A DNA stretch of 64,000 nt from NCBI RefSeq assembly GCF_030815955.1, contig NZ_JAUSXK010000001.1, positions 2,356,001 to 2,420,000 of the forward strand. The letters run 5' to 3'. Shown here one piece after another: positions 25,100-34,855 of this stretch. Below the pieces are notes generated by a model that searched no databases, was not told the origin of the DNA, and saw nothing but the letters and a program-made list of their open reading frames with translations. Positions within the stretch are counted from its first letter, which is position 1. Each line of letters begins with the position of its first letter. The translations under genes and the position numbers were made by a program. Source of the DNA: Microbacterium murale. GTDB taxonomy: Bacteria > Actinomycetota > Actinomycetes > Actinomycetales > Microbacteriaceae.

Positions 25100-26341
25100 G
25101 TGAGCGAGAAGATCCGTCGCCGCAGGACTGTGGCCCGCCACGGTCAGCTGCGGTCCCCGGGCCCGATCAGCCAGCTCCTCAAGATCATCGGCGTCGCGCT
25201 CGCCGTCGTGCTGGTGAGCGGCGTGAGCGTCAGCGCCTTCGTCGTGAGCGACCTGTACGGCACTGCCACCGCGGATGCGGTGGAACTCGAGGACCAGAAG
25301 CCGATCCCGCCGGACATCAGCGAGTTCGAGGGCGGCTTCGACATGCTGCTCGTCGGCACCGACACCTGTGAAGAGGCATACGCTCAGCTGTTCGGCGACC
25401 GGTGCTCCGGCGATGACGCCGAAGGCAACCTCAACGACGTGAACATCCTGCTGCACGTCTCGGAAGAGCCTCGTCGCATCACCGCGGTGAGCTTCCCCCG
25501 CGACCTGATGCTCGAGATCCCCGAATGCACGCGTGCCGATGGCAGCACGACCTCGGCGATGAGCAAGCAGCCCCTCAACAGCGCATACATGGACGGTGGC
25601 CTGAACTGCGTCGCCAAGACGATCTCGAACGTGACCGGCCAGGACATCGAGTTCGCGGCATCCGTCACCTTCGGCGGCGTGATCGAGATCACCAACTCCA
25701 TCGGCGGCGTCGACGTCTGCCTCGCGACGCCGATCAAGGACCGCTACACCGGCCTCGACATGGCGGCCGGCACTCACAACATCATGGGCCTTGAAGCACT
25801 GCAGTTCCTGCGGACGCGACACGGCGTCGGCGACGGCAGCGACCTCGGACGGATCGGCAACCAGCAGCAGTACATGTCGAGTCTGTCCCGCAAGCTCATC
25901 AGCGGCGAGGTTCTCGGCAACGTGCCGACCATGCTCCGGCTGGCGAACACCGCGCTCAGCAACCTCGAGGCCAGCACTTCGCTGACCAACCCGATGACGA
26001 TCGTGCAGATCGCCCTCGCGGTGAAGGACGTGCCGTTCGAAGACATCGTGTTCCTGCAGTATCCGACCTACGAGGACCCGGACGACCCCAACAAGGTCGT
26101 CGCTGACACGACCTCTGCCCAGCTGATGTGGGACGCGATCAACGCGAACCAGCAGCTGCAGATCACCCACGAGAACACCGAGAACGACGGTGTGGTGGTG
26201 CAGGAGCCCGTGGCCCCCGCTCCCGATGGGACAGCGACGGAAGCGCCGGCGCCGACGGATACGGCAGTGGCACTGCCCGACTCGATCAAGGGCAACTCGG
26301 CCGCACAGCAGACCTGCTCGAACGGCAACGTCCGCGAGTAG
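25100..26341 (+). CDS. LytR-CpsA-Psr (LCP) family cell-wall ligase
   Basis: This 413-residue protein has a basic cytosolic N-terminus, one membrane span (about 28-50) and an extracellular LCP domain. Family landmarks are MLLVGTDT, the DVNILLHVSEEPRRITAVSFPRD segment (split over residues 114-136), LNSAYMDGG and FLRTRHGVGDGSDLGRIGNQQQ. LCP enzymes transfer undecaprenyl-linked glycopolymers such as teichoic acid or arabinogalactan to peptidoglycan. The C-terminal tail (from about 360) is Pro/Thr-rich. The GTG start at 25100 follows AAAGG. It is convergent with the glycosidase operon, 10 bases away. Confidence 0.9.
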   Translation: MSEKIRRRRTVARHGQLRSPGPISQLLKIIGVALAVVLVSGVSVSAFVVSDLYGTATADAVELEDQKPIPPDISEFEGGFDMLLVGTDTCEEAYAQLFGDRCSGDDAEGNLNDVNILLHVSEEPRRITAVSFPRDLMLEIPECTRADGSTTSAMSKQPLNSAYMDGGLNCVAKTISNVTGQDIEFAASVTFGGVIEITNSIGGVDVCLATPIKDRYTGLDMAAGTHNIMGLEALQFLRTRHGVGDGSDLGRIGNQQQYMSSLSRKLISGEVLGNVPTMLRLANTALSNLEASTSLTNPMTIVQIALAVKDVPFEDIVFLQYPTYEDPDDPNKVVADTTSAQLMWDAINANQQLQITHENTENDGVVVQEPVAPAPDGTATEAPAPTDTAVALPDSIKGNSAAQQTCSNGNVRE

Positions 26342-26351
26342 GGCGCCGCGC

Positions 26352-28115
26352 CTAGCGTGCGTCGTCGACGTGGGTCGCCCGAACGGCCATGAACTGCCGA
26401 CCGGGCAGCTCCACGCGCACGGACCCGGCGGGGTGCCTACCGGGAACCTGCTCGATCGTCATGTTCCAGGTATCGATCACCTCGACCCTCCACTGTCCCT
26501 CAGGCAGCACGAGATTGCGGAACCGTGGACGGTTGAAGCCGAAGTAGCCCACGCGAACACGGTCGGAACCACCCCACGGCACATCCCAGTCACTGGGAAG
26601 CGGGTCCCATACTCCGGCCGGTGCCTCGGCGATGAGCCGTTCGAGGAAGCCGATGCGCTCAGGTGAGCTCCCATGCAGCTCGCCACCCTTGGACCACCAC
26701 AAGACGTCGTCGTCGAGCCCGAGCGCGTCCGGCAGGTATGTCTCGCCGTGTCCGACGTATCCGCCGCGGACAGCGCCCTCCCAGAATCGGCGCACCATCT
26801 CCTCGCCGGTGATGTTGCCCCAGCCCTGATCGATGTCGCCCTCATAGGCGCACTCGTCGATGACGACGGGCTTTCCCCAGCGTTCGCGCCACTCATCGGT
26901 GTTCTCGGCCGTGCGGTACACATCGACGCGCTGCACGCTGACATGCGTGATCCAAGGAGCGTTGTAGTCGTAGAACGGGCGGCAGTTGTGGATCGAGTTC
27001 AGATGTCCGAAAGCATCCTCTTCCCCGACGATGGCGGCCAGGCGCTCCCAGTCGGGGGTGTCCTTCGACCACAGCAGGTCGTACTCGTTCGCCATCGACC
27101 ACCACACGTTCGCGAAGCCGGACAACCGTCGCACGACGTAGCGCAGATAGCGTTCGTCGACCGCCGGGCCGAGGTCGGCGAAACCCCAGCGGTCGTAGGC
27201 GTGGAACAGGATGAGGTCGGCCTCGATGCCGAGAGCTCCCAACTGGGCGATGCGCTTCTCGAGCCGACGGAAGTGCGCGGGGTCGAATCGTTCGAGATCG
27301 AAGCCGTCGGCGAGCGAGCCGGCGAACGGGAAGTCGTCCGGCTCGTTCGCGTTGTACAGATACGACTTGGGGAACACGCACATGCGGATCTTCGTGAAAG
27401 GTGCATCGGCCAGTGTCGCGAGAGTCTGCTCCTGGAGTGCTTCCGGCTGATGCGTCCAGGCGTACGCGGTGGTTCCGAGCGGGCGGTGAGGTGTGCCATC
27501 GGCATGCCGGAAATGGAAGCCGGCGACGCGAACAGGCCCGTGCGACCCATCGCGCGCGGGCCCGACCGTCGCGGTGCCGGTGATCCCATCCAGCGATCTG
27601 GCGGTCGATCGCGTCTCGAACGTCCACTCTCCTTCGTGATCCGCGAGCGCACGGATGACGTATACGCCATCGCCGTCGTAGAAGCCGCCCGCCCGCACCT
27701 GCTCGCCGCCGCGCGTGAAAACGGCATCCAGCTCGACGTCGACGAACGGATTGCCGTGCGACGGGCCGACGATCCGGATCTCCAGTGGATCCCACAGCGC
27801 GACGGATGCGGGCGGCGTGAGGGCAGCGGAGCCCCGGGCGACCGCGTCGCCTTCGTACGCGGCATCTGCGGTGATCGCCGGAGCGTACGGCGCTCGCTCC
27901 TCGCCGTCGCCTACTTCTGCCAGTGCTGTCCACAGTCGCTCGCGCGCGGCGGGATCCTCCAATTCCGGCACGAGCGCGATGAGCTGGCCCAGGCGCACAC
28001 CGCGGTACTGCTGCGCCATCGGCGACGCGGCGATGCCGGGAAGGTGGCGCTCGATGACGGCACGGCCGACGGGGCTGTCGAGTGTGTCGCCGAGAGTGGA
28101 GGCGCGATCGAACAT
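26352..28115 (-). CDS. DUF5060/DUF5605 glycoside hydrolase (apiosidase-like)
   Basis: This encodes 587 residues without a signal peptide. After an N-terminal helical part, a beta-sandwich DUF5060-like domain (about 105-190, WDPLEIRIVGPSHGNPFVDVEL onward) precedes a TIM-barrel domain with FHFRHADGTPHRPLGTTAYAW, WWSMANEYDLLW (candidate acid/base E) and VVIDECAYEGDI (candidate nucleophile E). A C-terminal sandwich (DUF5605-type) ends the protein. The layout is that of GH140-type and related plant-glycan hydrolases; substrate is inferred only from the neighbours. AGAGGA precedes the ATG at 28115. It is the last gene of the glycan operon, 13 bases after the GH78 gene. Confidence 0.82.
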   Translation of the reverse strand: MFDRASTLGDTLDSPVGRAVIERHLPGIAASPMAQQYRGVRLGQLIALVPELEDPAARERLWTALAEVGDGEERAPYAPAITADAAYEGDAVARGSAALTPPASVALWDPLEIRIVGPSHGNPFVDVELDAVFTRGGEQVRAGGFYDGDGVYVIRALADHEGEWTFETRSTARSLDGITGTATVGPARDGSHGPVRVAGFHFRHADGTPHRPLGTTAYAWTHQPEALQEQTLATLADAPFTKIRMCVFPKSYLYNANEPDDFPFAGSLADGFDLERFDPAHFRRLEKRIAQLGALGIEADLILFHAYDRWGFADLGPAVDERYLRYVVRRLSGFANVWWSMANEYDLLWSKDTPDWERLAAIVGEEDAFGHLNSIHNCRPFYDYNAPWITHVSVQRVDVYRTAENTDEWRERWGKPVVIDECAYEGDIDQGWGNITGEEMVRRFWEGAVRGGYVGHGETYLPDALGLDDDVLWWSKGGELHGSSPERIGFLERLIAEAPAGVWDPLPSDWDVPWGGSDRVRVGYFGFNRPRFRNLVLPEGQWRVEVIDTWNMTIEQVPGRHPAGSVRVELPGRQFMAVRATHVDDAR

Positions 28116-28128
28116 GAGAATCCTCTGG

Positions 28129-30921
28129 TCAGGCGGTGGCGGTGCGCACGGCGGCGTCGACGCGCGCGAGCACGTCCGGTGGGGTGAACATGAGGGCGCC
28201 GGCCAAGGTGCGTCCGGCGCCCCAGACCGTGTCGACGCGCACGGCTTCGGCCCGCGTCGGGTCGACCTCGGCGAGGGTGTCGAGCAGGGCGCGGTACGCC
28301 CGCTCATCGTCGATGACTTCCGACAGCGGCGCATCGAGTCCGGGCAATGAAGGGCGTAAGGGCGCACGCTCCGCCCGATAGCGCCACTCATGCGTTCCCG
28401 CGCCGACCTCGTCCGGGGCGCCAGGCACCGACACCTCGGCTGTCGTGTTGGCGGGGACGACGGCGGTCACGACGATCTCGCCCGAGTCGCCGGCCCCTCG
28501 ACGCCAGGAGACGGATGCTGTTCCATACGGTGTCCGGTGACGTGCGGTTGCATGCGTCAGCGCGGCGAGTGGTCGTGGGGCGATCCGCAGGCGACGGTAC
28601 CCCGGTTCGGCGGGGGCGAGCCCCGCCACGGTGCGATGCAGCCAGTCGGCGACAGCACCCAGCGCGTAGTGGTTGAACGAGGTCATCTCGCCCGGATTGA
28701 CCGTACCGTCCGGCAGCAGCGAATCCCAACGTTCCCACACCGTCGTCGCGCCCTGCGTCACGGGATACAGCCACGACGGGCATTCGGTCTGCAGCAGAAG
28801 ACGTTCTGCGGCGGCGAGATGCCCGCTCCCGGTGAGGGCGTCCGTCACGAGGGGGGTCCCGACGAAACCCGTGTCGATGCGGTAGCCGCCCTCGCGGACG
28901 CGTGTCGTGAGACGCTCGCCGAGCGCGTGGCGCAAGTCGGGATCTGTCACCAGATCGAACTCCAGCGCCAGCGCGTAGGCGGTGACGGCGTCGCTCATCA
29001 TACGACCGCCCGGGGTGACGTACTCGGCCACGAATGCCGAACGGCTGCGCTCGGCGAGGGCGTCGTAGATGGTTGCGTCCTCATCGAATCCGAGCAGCGC
29101 CGCCGCGTCGGCGACCTGGCGGAGAGATCGGGCGAGATACGCGGTCGCGACGATGTCGGAATCGGTCTTCGCCTGGCCCGGCTTGTCCGGAGGAGCTGCA
29201 GGGTCGAGCCAGTCGCCCAGCTGCATCCTTCCTGCCCAGAGCCCGCTGTCTCCGGCATCCCGGAGGACGGCATCGACCCAGTCGCGCATGCTCGCATACT
29301 GGCCGGCGACCACGTCACGGTCTCCGAAACGCTCGAACAGCACCGTCGGCACGACGGTGGCGGCATCTCCCCAGGCGGCAGGAGTGGCGCTGTCGGCGCT
29401 TCCGAAACCCGGCAGTGCGGCCGGCACAACGAGGGGCACCGATCCATGGTGATGCTTCTGCTCGTGGGAGAGGTCGCGCAGCCAAGAGGTGAGAAACCCG
29501 TTGCAGTCGTACAGGAAGCTCGCAGTGGGCGAGAAGACCTGGATGTCGCCCGTCCAGCCGAGGCGCTCGTCGCGCTGAGGACAGTCAGTGGGGATCGAGA
29601 GGAAATTTCCGCGCATGCCCCAGACGACGTTCTCGTGCAGGCGGTTCAGCAGCGGATCGGATGTCTCGAACCATCCCGTACGCGTCATGTCGGTGTGCAG
29701 GACGACGGCTTCGACGTCGGCTGGATCCACGTCGACACCGCTCAGCTGCGCGTACCGGAAGCCGTAGAAGGAGAACCGCGATTCGAGTACGTCGTCCGAA
29801 CCGGAGAGATCGAACGTCGCCGTCGCTGCGGCGTTTCGCAACGGCCGAAGCGACAACTCGCCGTCCTCGAGAACCTCGGCATGGCGGACGATCAGGCGAT
29901 CCCCGGCTTCGCCGCGCACGCGGATGCGCAGACGGCCGACAAGGTTCTGACCGAAGTCGAGGATGCGCCTGCCGGATGGGGTGGTGATGACGTCGGCAAC
30001 GGCGATGGACTCGATGCGTCGCACCGGAGGAGCGATCCTCGACTCCGGGACCGGTACGTTCTCGTAGCCGGGCAGCGCTGCGGCGCCGACCCTGACGGGC
30101 GCCCAGCGCGAGGCGATTCGTCGCAGGTCCTGATGCTCGCCGGCATAGATCCCGCTGTCGATGACGGGGCCGTCGCCGGCCGCCTGCCAGTCTTCACCGG
30201 TCGCCGCCATCGTCGCGGTGGTGCCATCGGCATAGGTCACTCGGAGCTGGGCCAGGAAGGAAGGCTGAGTGCCGTACAACCGGTTGGTGAAGACGTAGAA
30301 ACCGTACTTCTCGGTGTACCAGGCGCCCGCGATGGTGGCAGCGAGGTGGTTCTCACCCTCGCGGACGAGGGCTGTGACGTCGACCGTCTCGTGCACGAGG
30401 CGGTCGCGATATGAGGTCCAACCCGGCGAGAGGACGTCTTCGGAGACCGCTGTGCCGTTGATCTCGGGTTCGGCGACGCCGAGTGCCGTCCAGAACAGCA
30501 GAGCCCGATCGATCGGTCGATCGATTCGGAACGACGTGCGCACGACTGCGGGCTGTGCTTCTCGTTCCGGCGCGGCCAGCCCGATGGGCCGCGCCACCCA
30601 CTCTCCGTCGTCGAGGAATCCGGACTCGACTCGCAACGGGTCGCTCCAGTCGGTCTCTGCACCGGATGCGGCGCGAGCGCGCACCCGCACCGTGCGGACC
30701 TCGCCGGCAGACAACGGCATGAACGGCCACGCGATCAGCGCACTGTCCCGTCCCTCGAGCGTGATGGTCTCTCGGCCGTCGCTCAGTTCTGCCCCCGCCT
30801 GCAGCCAGCCGTCCGCATCGTCCGTCACCGTCCAGGTGAGACGAGGCGTGCGGGTCGCGACGAAGGCGGTGTCGTCACGGAGCTCCGCACGCAGCCCCGA
30901 GATGTGTGCGGCAGCGGTCAT
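28129..30921 (-). CDS. Alpha-L-rhamnosidase, GH78
   Basis: This 930-residue enzyme hydrolyses terminal alpha-L-rhamnosyl residues from pectic rhamnogalacturonan fragments, flavonoid rutinosides or similar glycosides. N-terminal beta-sandwich domains (to about 370) lead into the (alpha/alpha)6 barrel. The family motif CPQRDERLGWTGDIQVF lies near residue 450 and contains the candidate general acid glutamate. A C-terminal sandwich ends the protein. No signal peptide is present, so imported oligosaccharides are the substrate. It overlaps GH43 by four bases. The rhamnose released can enter the catabolic pathway encoded about 26 kb away in the same window. Confidence 0.93.
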   Translation of the reverse strand: MTAAAHISGLRAELRDDTAFVATRTPRLTWTVTDDADGWLQAGAELSDGRETITLEGRDSALIAWPFMPLSAGEVRTVRVRARAASGAETDWSDPLRVESGFLDDGEWVARPIGLAAPEREAQPAVVRTSFRIDRPIDRALLFWTALGVAEPEINGTAVSEDVLSPGWTSYRDRLVHETVDVTALVREGENHLAATIAGAWYTEKYGFYVFTNRLYGTQPSFLAQLRVTYADGTTATMAATGEDWQAAGDGPVIDSGIYAGEHQDLRRIASRWAPVRVGAAALPGYENVPVPESRIAPPVRRIESIAVADVITTPSGRRILDFGQNLVGRLRIRVRGEAGDRLIVRHAEVLEDGELSLRPLRNAAATATFDLSGSDDVLESRFSFYGFRYAQLSGVDVDPADVEAVVLHTDMTRTGWFETSDPLLNRLHENVVWGMRGNFLSIPTDCPQRDERLGWTGDIQVFSPTASFLYDCNGFLTSWLRDLSHEQKHHHGSVPLVVPAALPGFGSADSATPAAWGDAATVVPTVLFERFGDRDVVAGQYASMRDWVDAVLRDAGDSGLWAGRMQLGDWLDPAAPPDKPGQAKTDSDIVATAYLARSLRQVADAAALLGFDEDATIYDALAERSRSAFVAEYVTPGGRMMSDAVTAYALALEFDLVTDPDLRHALGERLTTRVREGGYRIDTGFVGTPLVTDALTGSGHLAAAERLLLQTECPSWLYPVTQGATTVWERWDSLLPDGTVNPGEMTSFNHYALGAVADWLHRTVAGLAPAEPGYRRLRIAPRPLAALTHATARHRTPYGTASVSWRRGAGDSGEIVVTAVVPANTTAEVSVPGAPDEVGAGTHEWRYRAERAPLRPSLPGLDAPLSEVIDDERAYRALLDTLAEVDPTRAEAVRVDTVWGAGRTLAGALMFTPPDVLARVDAAVRTATA

Positions 30922-32444
30922 TCGTCGTTTCCTTCAACAGTCCAGTGCTCCACCGCGACGTCTCCCGAGACCGCGTAGACGCCGATGACTCGTCCGGTGA
31001 AGGACTCGCACGTCTCGGAGGAGAGGAAGCGTCCGTCGATCTGCGCGAGTTCGATGCGCTCACCGTCGATTGTCGCACCGAGGTGGAACACGTCACTGGT
31101 GCGCGGGAATCCCGTTGCGGCCTCCGGCTTTCGTGAATCGATGTGCAGGTCGAGTGCTGTCGTCGTCAGCGGCACTGTCCACTCCTGGACGAGGCCGGCG
31201 ACGACGGCGCGGGCTGTCAGTGTCCCATCGCCTGCCTCGACCTCGACATGGAAACGCTCGTCGTAACGCACAGCCACGCCGCCGACGCCCGCACTCACAT
31301 CAACGCGCACGGTGGCGGCGTTCGTGAGGTGCTCCTGGCGGCGGCCGAGGAAGACCGGGTGAGAGTCATCGAGGGTCCGGCCAGTGCCGTGGAGGACGAG
31401 GTTGCCGGGGCGGGAATCGAGATCGGCGATGGATGCCGGTGTCGCGCGCACAGCGATCCATTCGCCGTCGAGGGGCTGCTCAGACCCGAAGTCCACGTCC
31501 ACACGTGTGCCGGGACGGGCGTTCAGATGCACAGGATCGATCGCCGGCCAACCGTTGTCTTCCCAGCGCACCGTCGTCACGAAGGACTCGCGACCCAACG
31601 CCGAGAATGCGCGGGTCATGCTGCGCGGTCGCACGCCCAACAGCACGCACAACCAATCGCCGTCCGGTCCGACGACGAGGTCGCCGTGCCCGGTGTTCTG
31701 CACGGGGCGGATCGTCGAACGTGCAGAGACGAGCGGGTTCTGCGGTGCGGTCTCGAAGGGGCCGGCGGGGGAGTCTCCACGCGCGATCGAGATGCCGTGT
31801 CCGCGTTCCGTGCCGCCCTCGGCGATCATGAGGTACCAGAGTCCGTTGACCTCGTAGAGGTGCGGAGCTTCGGGGAACTGCCCGCCGGTGCCGGACCAGA
31901 CGGATCGAGGCTCTTCCAGCGCGACGTGTCGATCGAGGTCGACCGTCACCTGCTGGATGCCGAGGTGCTGTCCGGAGTTCTCACCACCGAGGATCAGCCC
32001 GGAGTACGTGATGTAGACGGTGCCGTCCGCATCCCAGGCGATATCAGGGTCGATGCCGTCGATCGATCCTGACCCGTCCTGCTTCAGGATGAGGTCGCCG
32101 TCGCTCCACGGGCCGGCGGCGTCGGCAGCCGTGAAGTGCAGCATGCCTCGGCCCATGGCGTCCGTGATGACGAGATGGAAGATTCCGTTTCGGTGCCTGA
32201 TGGTCGGCGCCCACGCGCCTCCCGCCGTCGGCACGTCCTCGACGGCCAATTGACCGGGGGCAGTGGCGACATGGCCGATGAGTTCCCATGTCTCGAAGTC
32301 GCGGGACCGATGGATCGGGATGCCCGGCAGGTATTCGAACGTCGAGGTCGCGAGGTACCACTCGTCGCCATCGTCAGCGGAGACCCGCACGACGGAGGGG
32401 TCGGGATGGAAGCCGTTCACGAGCGGGTTGTAGAGCGTGGTCAT
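30918..32444 (-). CDS. GH43 glycosidase (beta-xylosidase / alpha-L-arabinofuranosidase type)
   Basis: This 508-residue enzyme has a five-bladed propeller with the GH43 triad in expected places: the base in HPDPS (D15), the pKa modulator in IDPD (about 132-134) and the acid in FPEAPHLY (E192). A C-terminal sandwich (about 320-508) is the type seen in beta-xylosidases of subfamily 12 and relatives. No signal peptide is seen. The ATG at 32444 overlaps the GH3 stop codon. It probably removes xylosyl or arabinosyl side groups from imported oligosaccharides; which one is not resolvable here. Confidence 0.92.
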   Translation of the reverse strand: MTTLYNPLVNGFHPDPSVVRVSADDGDEWYLATSTFEYLPGIPIHRSRDFETWELIGHVATAPGQLAVEDVPTAGGAWAPTIRHRNGIFHLVITDAMGRGMLHFTAADAAGPWSDGDLILKQDGSGSIDGIDPDIAWDADGTVYITYSGLILGGENSGQHLGIQQVTVDLDRHVALEEPRSVWSGTGGQFPEAPHLYEVNGLWYLMIAEGGTERGHGISIARGDSPAGPFETAPQNPLVSARSTIRPVQNTGHGDLVVGPDGDWLCVLLGVRPRSMTRAFSALGRESFVTTVRWEDNGWPAIDPVHLNARPGTRVDVDFGSEQPLDGEWIAVRATPASIADLDSRPGNLVLHGTGRTLDDSHPVFLGRRQEHLTNAATVRVDVSAGVGGVAVRYDERFHVEVEAGDGTLTARAVVAGLVQEWTVPLTTTALDLHIDSRKPEAATGFPRTSDVFHLGATIDGERIELAQIDGRFLSSETCESFTGRVIGVYAVSGDVAVEHWTVEGNDE

Positions 32445-34855
32445 GCGGCATTCCAGTCGATCCTGATCGGGAGCTCGGCGACGGAGGAGCCGACTCGCAG
32501 CGTGTAGAGCCCCGGCTCGACCACCCATTCTCCCGCCCAATGGGCAAGACGGCGAGAGGGCACGGGCACAGTGGCCGTCACCGTCTGCCCCGGTGAGGCG
32601 TGGACGACCGCGAAGCCGACGAGCCAGCGCGCGGGGCGTTCCACAGCGGAATCGGGTGCTTCGGCATAGACCTGGACGACCTGCTTGCCGGGCCGCTGCC
32701 CGGTGTTGGACAGCGTCACCTCGACTGTGTCGCCCTGACGTTGCGCCGCTCCCCATGCCCACGAGGTGTACCCGAGTCCATGGCCGAACGGGAAAGCGGG
32801 TTCGACAGCATCCTTGAGCCATGCCCGGTAACCGATATGAAGTCCTTCGCGGTACACCAATCGCCCATCGGTCGGGGTGACCTCTGACACCGGGACGTCG
32901 GCGAGCGAAGCCGGCCAAGTCGTGGGAAGACGGCCGCCGGGCTCGGCCGCACCGCTCAGGACGTCGGCGATCGCGTGACCGAACTCCTGCCCGCCGAAGT
33001 ATCCCTGCACGATCGCCGCGACCTCGCTCGCCCAGGGCAGGACGACGGGGGAGCCGGCGTTGACGACGACGACCGTCGGTGTTCCGGTCGCCGCGACGGC
33101 GCGCACCAGATCGTCCTGGCGACCGGGAAGATCGAGGTCGACGCGGTCGTACCCCTCGGACTCGACCTTCGAGTTCGTTCCCACGACGACGATCGCGACT
33201 TCGGCGGACTCCGCCGTCTTGACTGCGCGTGCGATGAGTTCATCGGGGTTGGTGCGTTCGGGGGCGATACCGAGCGTCACGCTCAGCGCGCCGTCGAGTG
33301 CGCCCCGCGACGCGCGGGTGAACTCCGCGCGGATGTCGATCGTGCGGTTCGCCTGCACTTGAACCGGCGTGGTCAGCGACGGCGGGTTCAGGAACGCTGC
33401 GCCGAGATCCGTGCCCTCGAGGACCGGTGAATCATCGAGGACCAACGCGCCATCGACGAACAGCCGCCCAGGGTTGGCGCCGGCGAACCCGAGTTGGATC
33501 TCTCCGGTCTCCGCGGGCGTGTATCTCGTCTCCAGCACGACAGTGCGACTTGCTCCGATCGGAGCATCGCCGCCGAACCAGACCAGCGCCGTTGCGCGGC
33601 GATCCTCCGCGAACAGCGCATCGCCGTTCGCGTCGCGGAAGGTCACGCGCAGACCAGGTTCACCCGTGATCGGATTGACGATCGCGGTCAGCGGGATCTC
33701 GGAGACACCCTCCTGCACGACGGCGCCGAGTTCGTAGTGCACGTCGGCACCGGCGAAGGCATCACGGATCGCATCGAGCGGCGAGACGACTTCTTCGGGA
33801 ACCACTGTCGCCGAGCCGCCACCCTGCGTACGCGCCTCGCGGGCGTTGTGGCCGATCACGGCGATGGAACGAGCACCGGTCTGCAGAGGAAGGATGCCGT
33901 CATTCTGCAGCAGTACCGATCCCTCAGCCGACGCTGCGCGCACGAATGCCGGACCGTCAACGGGTGCGGGGTCGATCTTCCGGCCGCCCTCGAGCGCGCC
34001 GACGCGCTCGGCGAGAAGCAGGATGCGCAGCACCTTCCGGTCGATATCCGCCTCCTGGACGCGACCGTCGCGAACGGCTGCGACCAGGTCGGCCCACGCC
34101 GGCGCAGGGCCGGGCATCGCGAGATCCTGAGCCGCGGCCACGGCATCGAGCGACCGCACCGCGGTCCAGTCGCTCACCACGACCCCGTCGAAGCCCCATT
34201 CACTGTTCAGCGGCGACTCCAACAGATCGTTCTCGGTCATCGTCACCCCGTCGACCGCGTTGTACGAGCTCATGATCGACCACGCTCCGGCCTCGACGGC
34301 ACGCTCGAAGGGGGCGAGGTAGAGCTCACGCAGTGCGCGTTCGTCGATCTCCACGTCGACCGTGAACCGGTCCGTCTCGGAGTCGTTCCCGATGTAGTGC
34401 TTGGGAGTCGCGGCGACGCCATTGTCCTGGAGACCCCGAACATAGGCGGCGGCGAGTTCCGCGGTCAGCTCAGGATCTTCACTGAAGCACTCGAAATGCC
34501 TGCCACCGAGGGGGGATCGGTGGAGGTTGATCGTCGGACCCAGCACGACATCGACTCCTTTGCGGCGAGCTTCGGCAGCGGCGGCCGCGCCGTAGCGATA
34601 AGCCAGTTCGACATCCCAGGAGGCGGCCAGAGCCGATCCCGATGGCATGTTGAGAGAAGGCTCGCGCTCGTCCCATCGTGGCCCGCGTACACCGGCGGGG
34701 CCGTCGGAGAGAGTGAGGGAACGGAGCCCGATCTCCGGCACGGGGACGGTCGTCCAGAAGTCGGCCCCCTGCACGAGGGCGGCCTTCTGCTCCAGGGTGA
34801 GACGCTCGAGCAGCGGCACGAGGTGAGCGGCTGTCTCCGGGTGTGCGGCGGTCAT
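32441..34855 (-). CDS. GH3 beta-glycosidase with PA14 insert
   Basis: This 804-residue GH3 enzyme comprises a TIM barrel with the nucleophile in VVVSDWTAV (D about 229), an alpha/beta sandwich (about 310-600) interrupted by a PA14 domain (about 400-478, RVTFRDANGDALF onward) and a fibronectin-like C-terminal domain. This layout is that of beta-glucosidases and beta-xylosidases with broad specificity. No signal peptide is seen, so it is cytosolic. It overlaps the upstream ATPase gene and the downstream GH43 gene by four bases each. Confidence 0.93.
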   Translation of the reverse strand: MTAAHPETAAHLVPLLERLTLEQKAALVQGADFWTTVPVPEIGLRSLTLSDGPAGVRGPRWDEREPSLNMPSGSALAASWDVELAYRYGAAAAAEARRKGVDVVLGPTINLHRSPLGGRHFECFSEDPELTAELAAAYVRGLQDNGVAATPKHYIGNDSETDRFTVDVEIDERALRELYLAPFERAVEAGAWSIMSSYNAVDGVTMTENDLLESPLNSEWGFDGVVVSDWTAVRSLDAVAAAQDLAMPGPAPAWADLVAAVRDGRVQEADIDRKVLRILLLAERVGALEGGRKIDPAPVDGPAFVRAASAEGSVLLQNDGILPLQTGARSIAVIGHNAREARTQGGGSATVVPEEVVSPLDAIRDAFAGADVHYELGAVVQEGVSEIPLTAIVNPITGEPGLRVTFRDANGDALFAEDRRATALVWFGGDAPIGASRTVVLETRYTPAETGEIQLGFAGANPGRLFVDGALVLDDSPVLEGTDLGAAFLNPPSLTTPVQVQANRTIDIRAEFTRASRGALDGALSVTLGIAPERTNPDELIARAVKTAESAEVAIVVVGTNSKVESEGYDRVDLDLPGRQDDLVRAVAATGTPTVVVVNAGSPVVLPWASEVAAIVQGYFGGQEFGHAIADVLSGAAEPGGRLPTTWPASLADVPVSEVTPTDGRLVYREGLHIGYRAWLKDAVEPAFPFGHGLGYTSWAWGAAQRQGDTVEVTLSNTGQRPGKQVVQVYAEAPDSAVERPARWLVGFAVVHASPGQTVTATVPVPSRRLAHWAGEWVVEPGLYTLRVGSSVAELPIRIDWNAA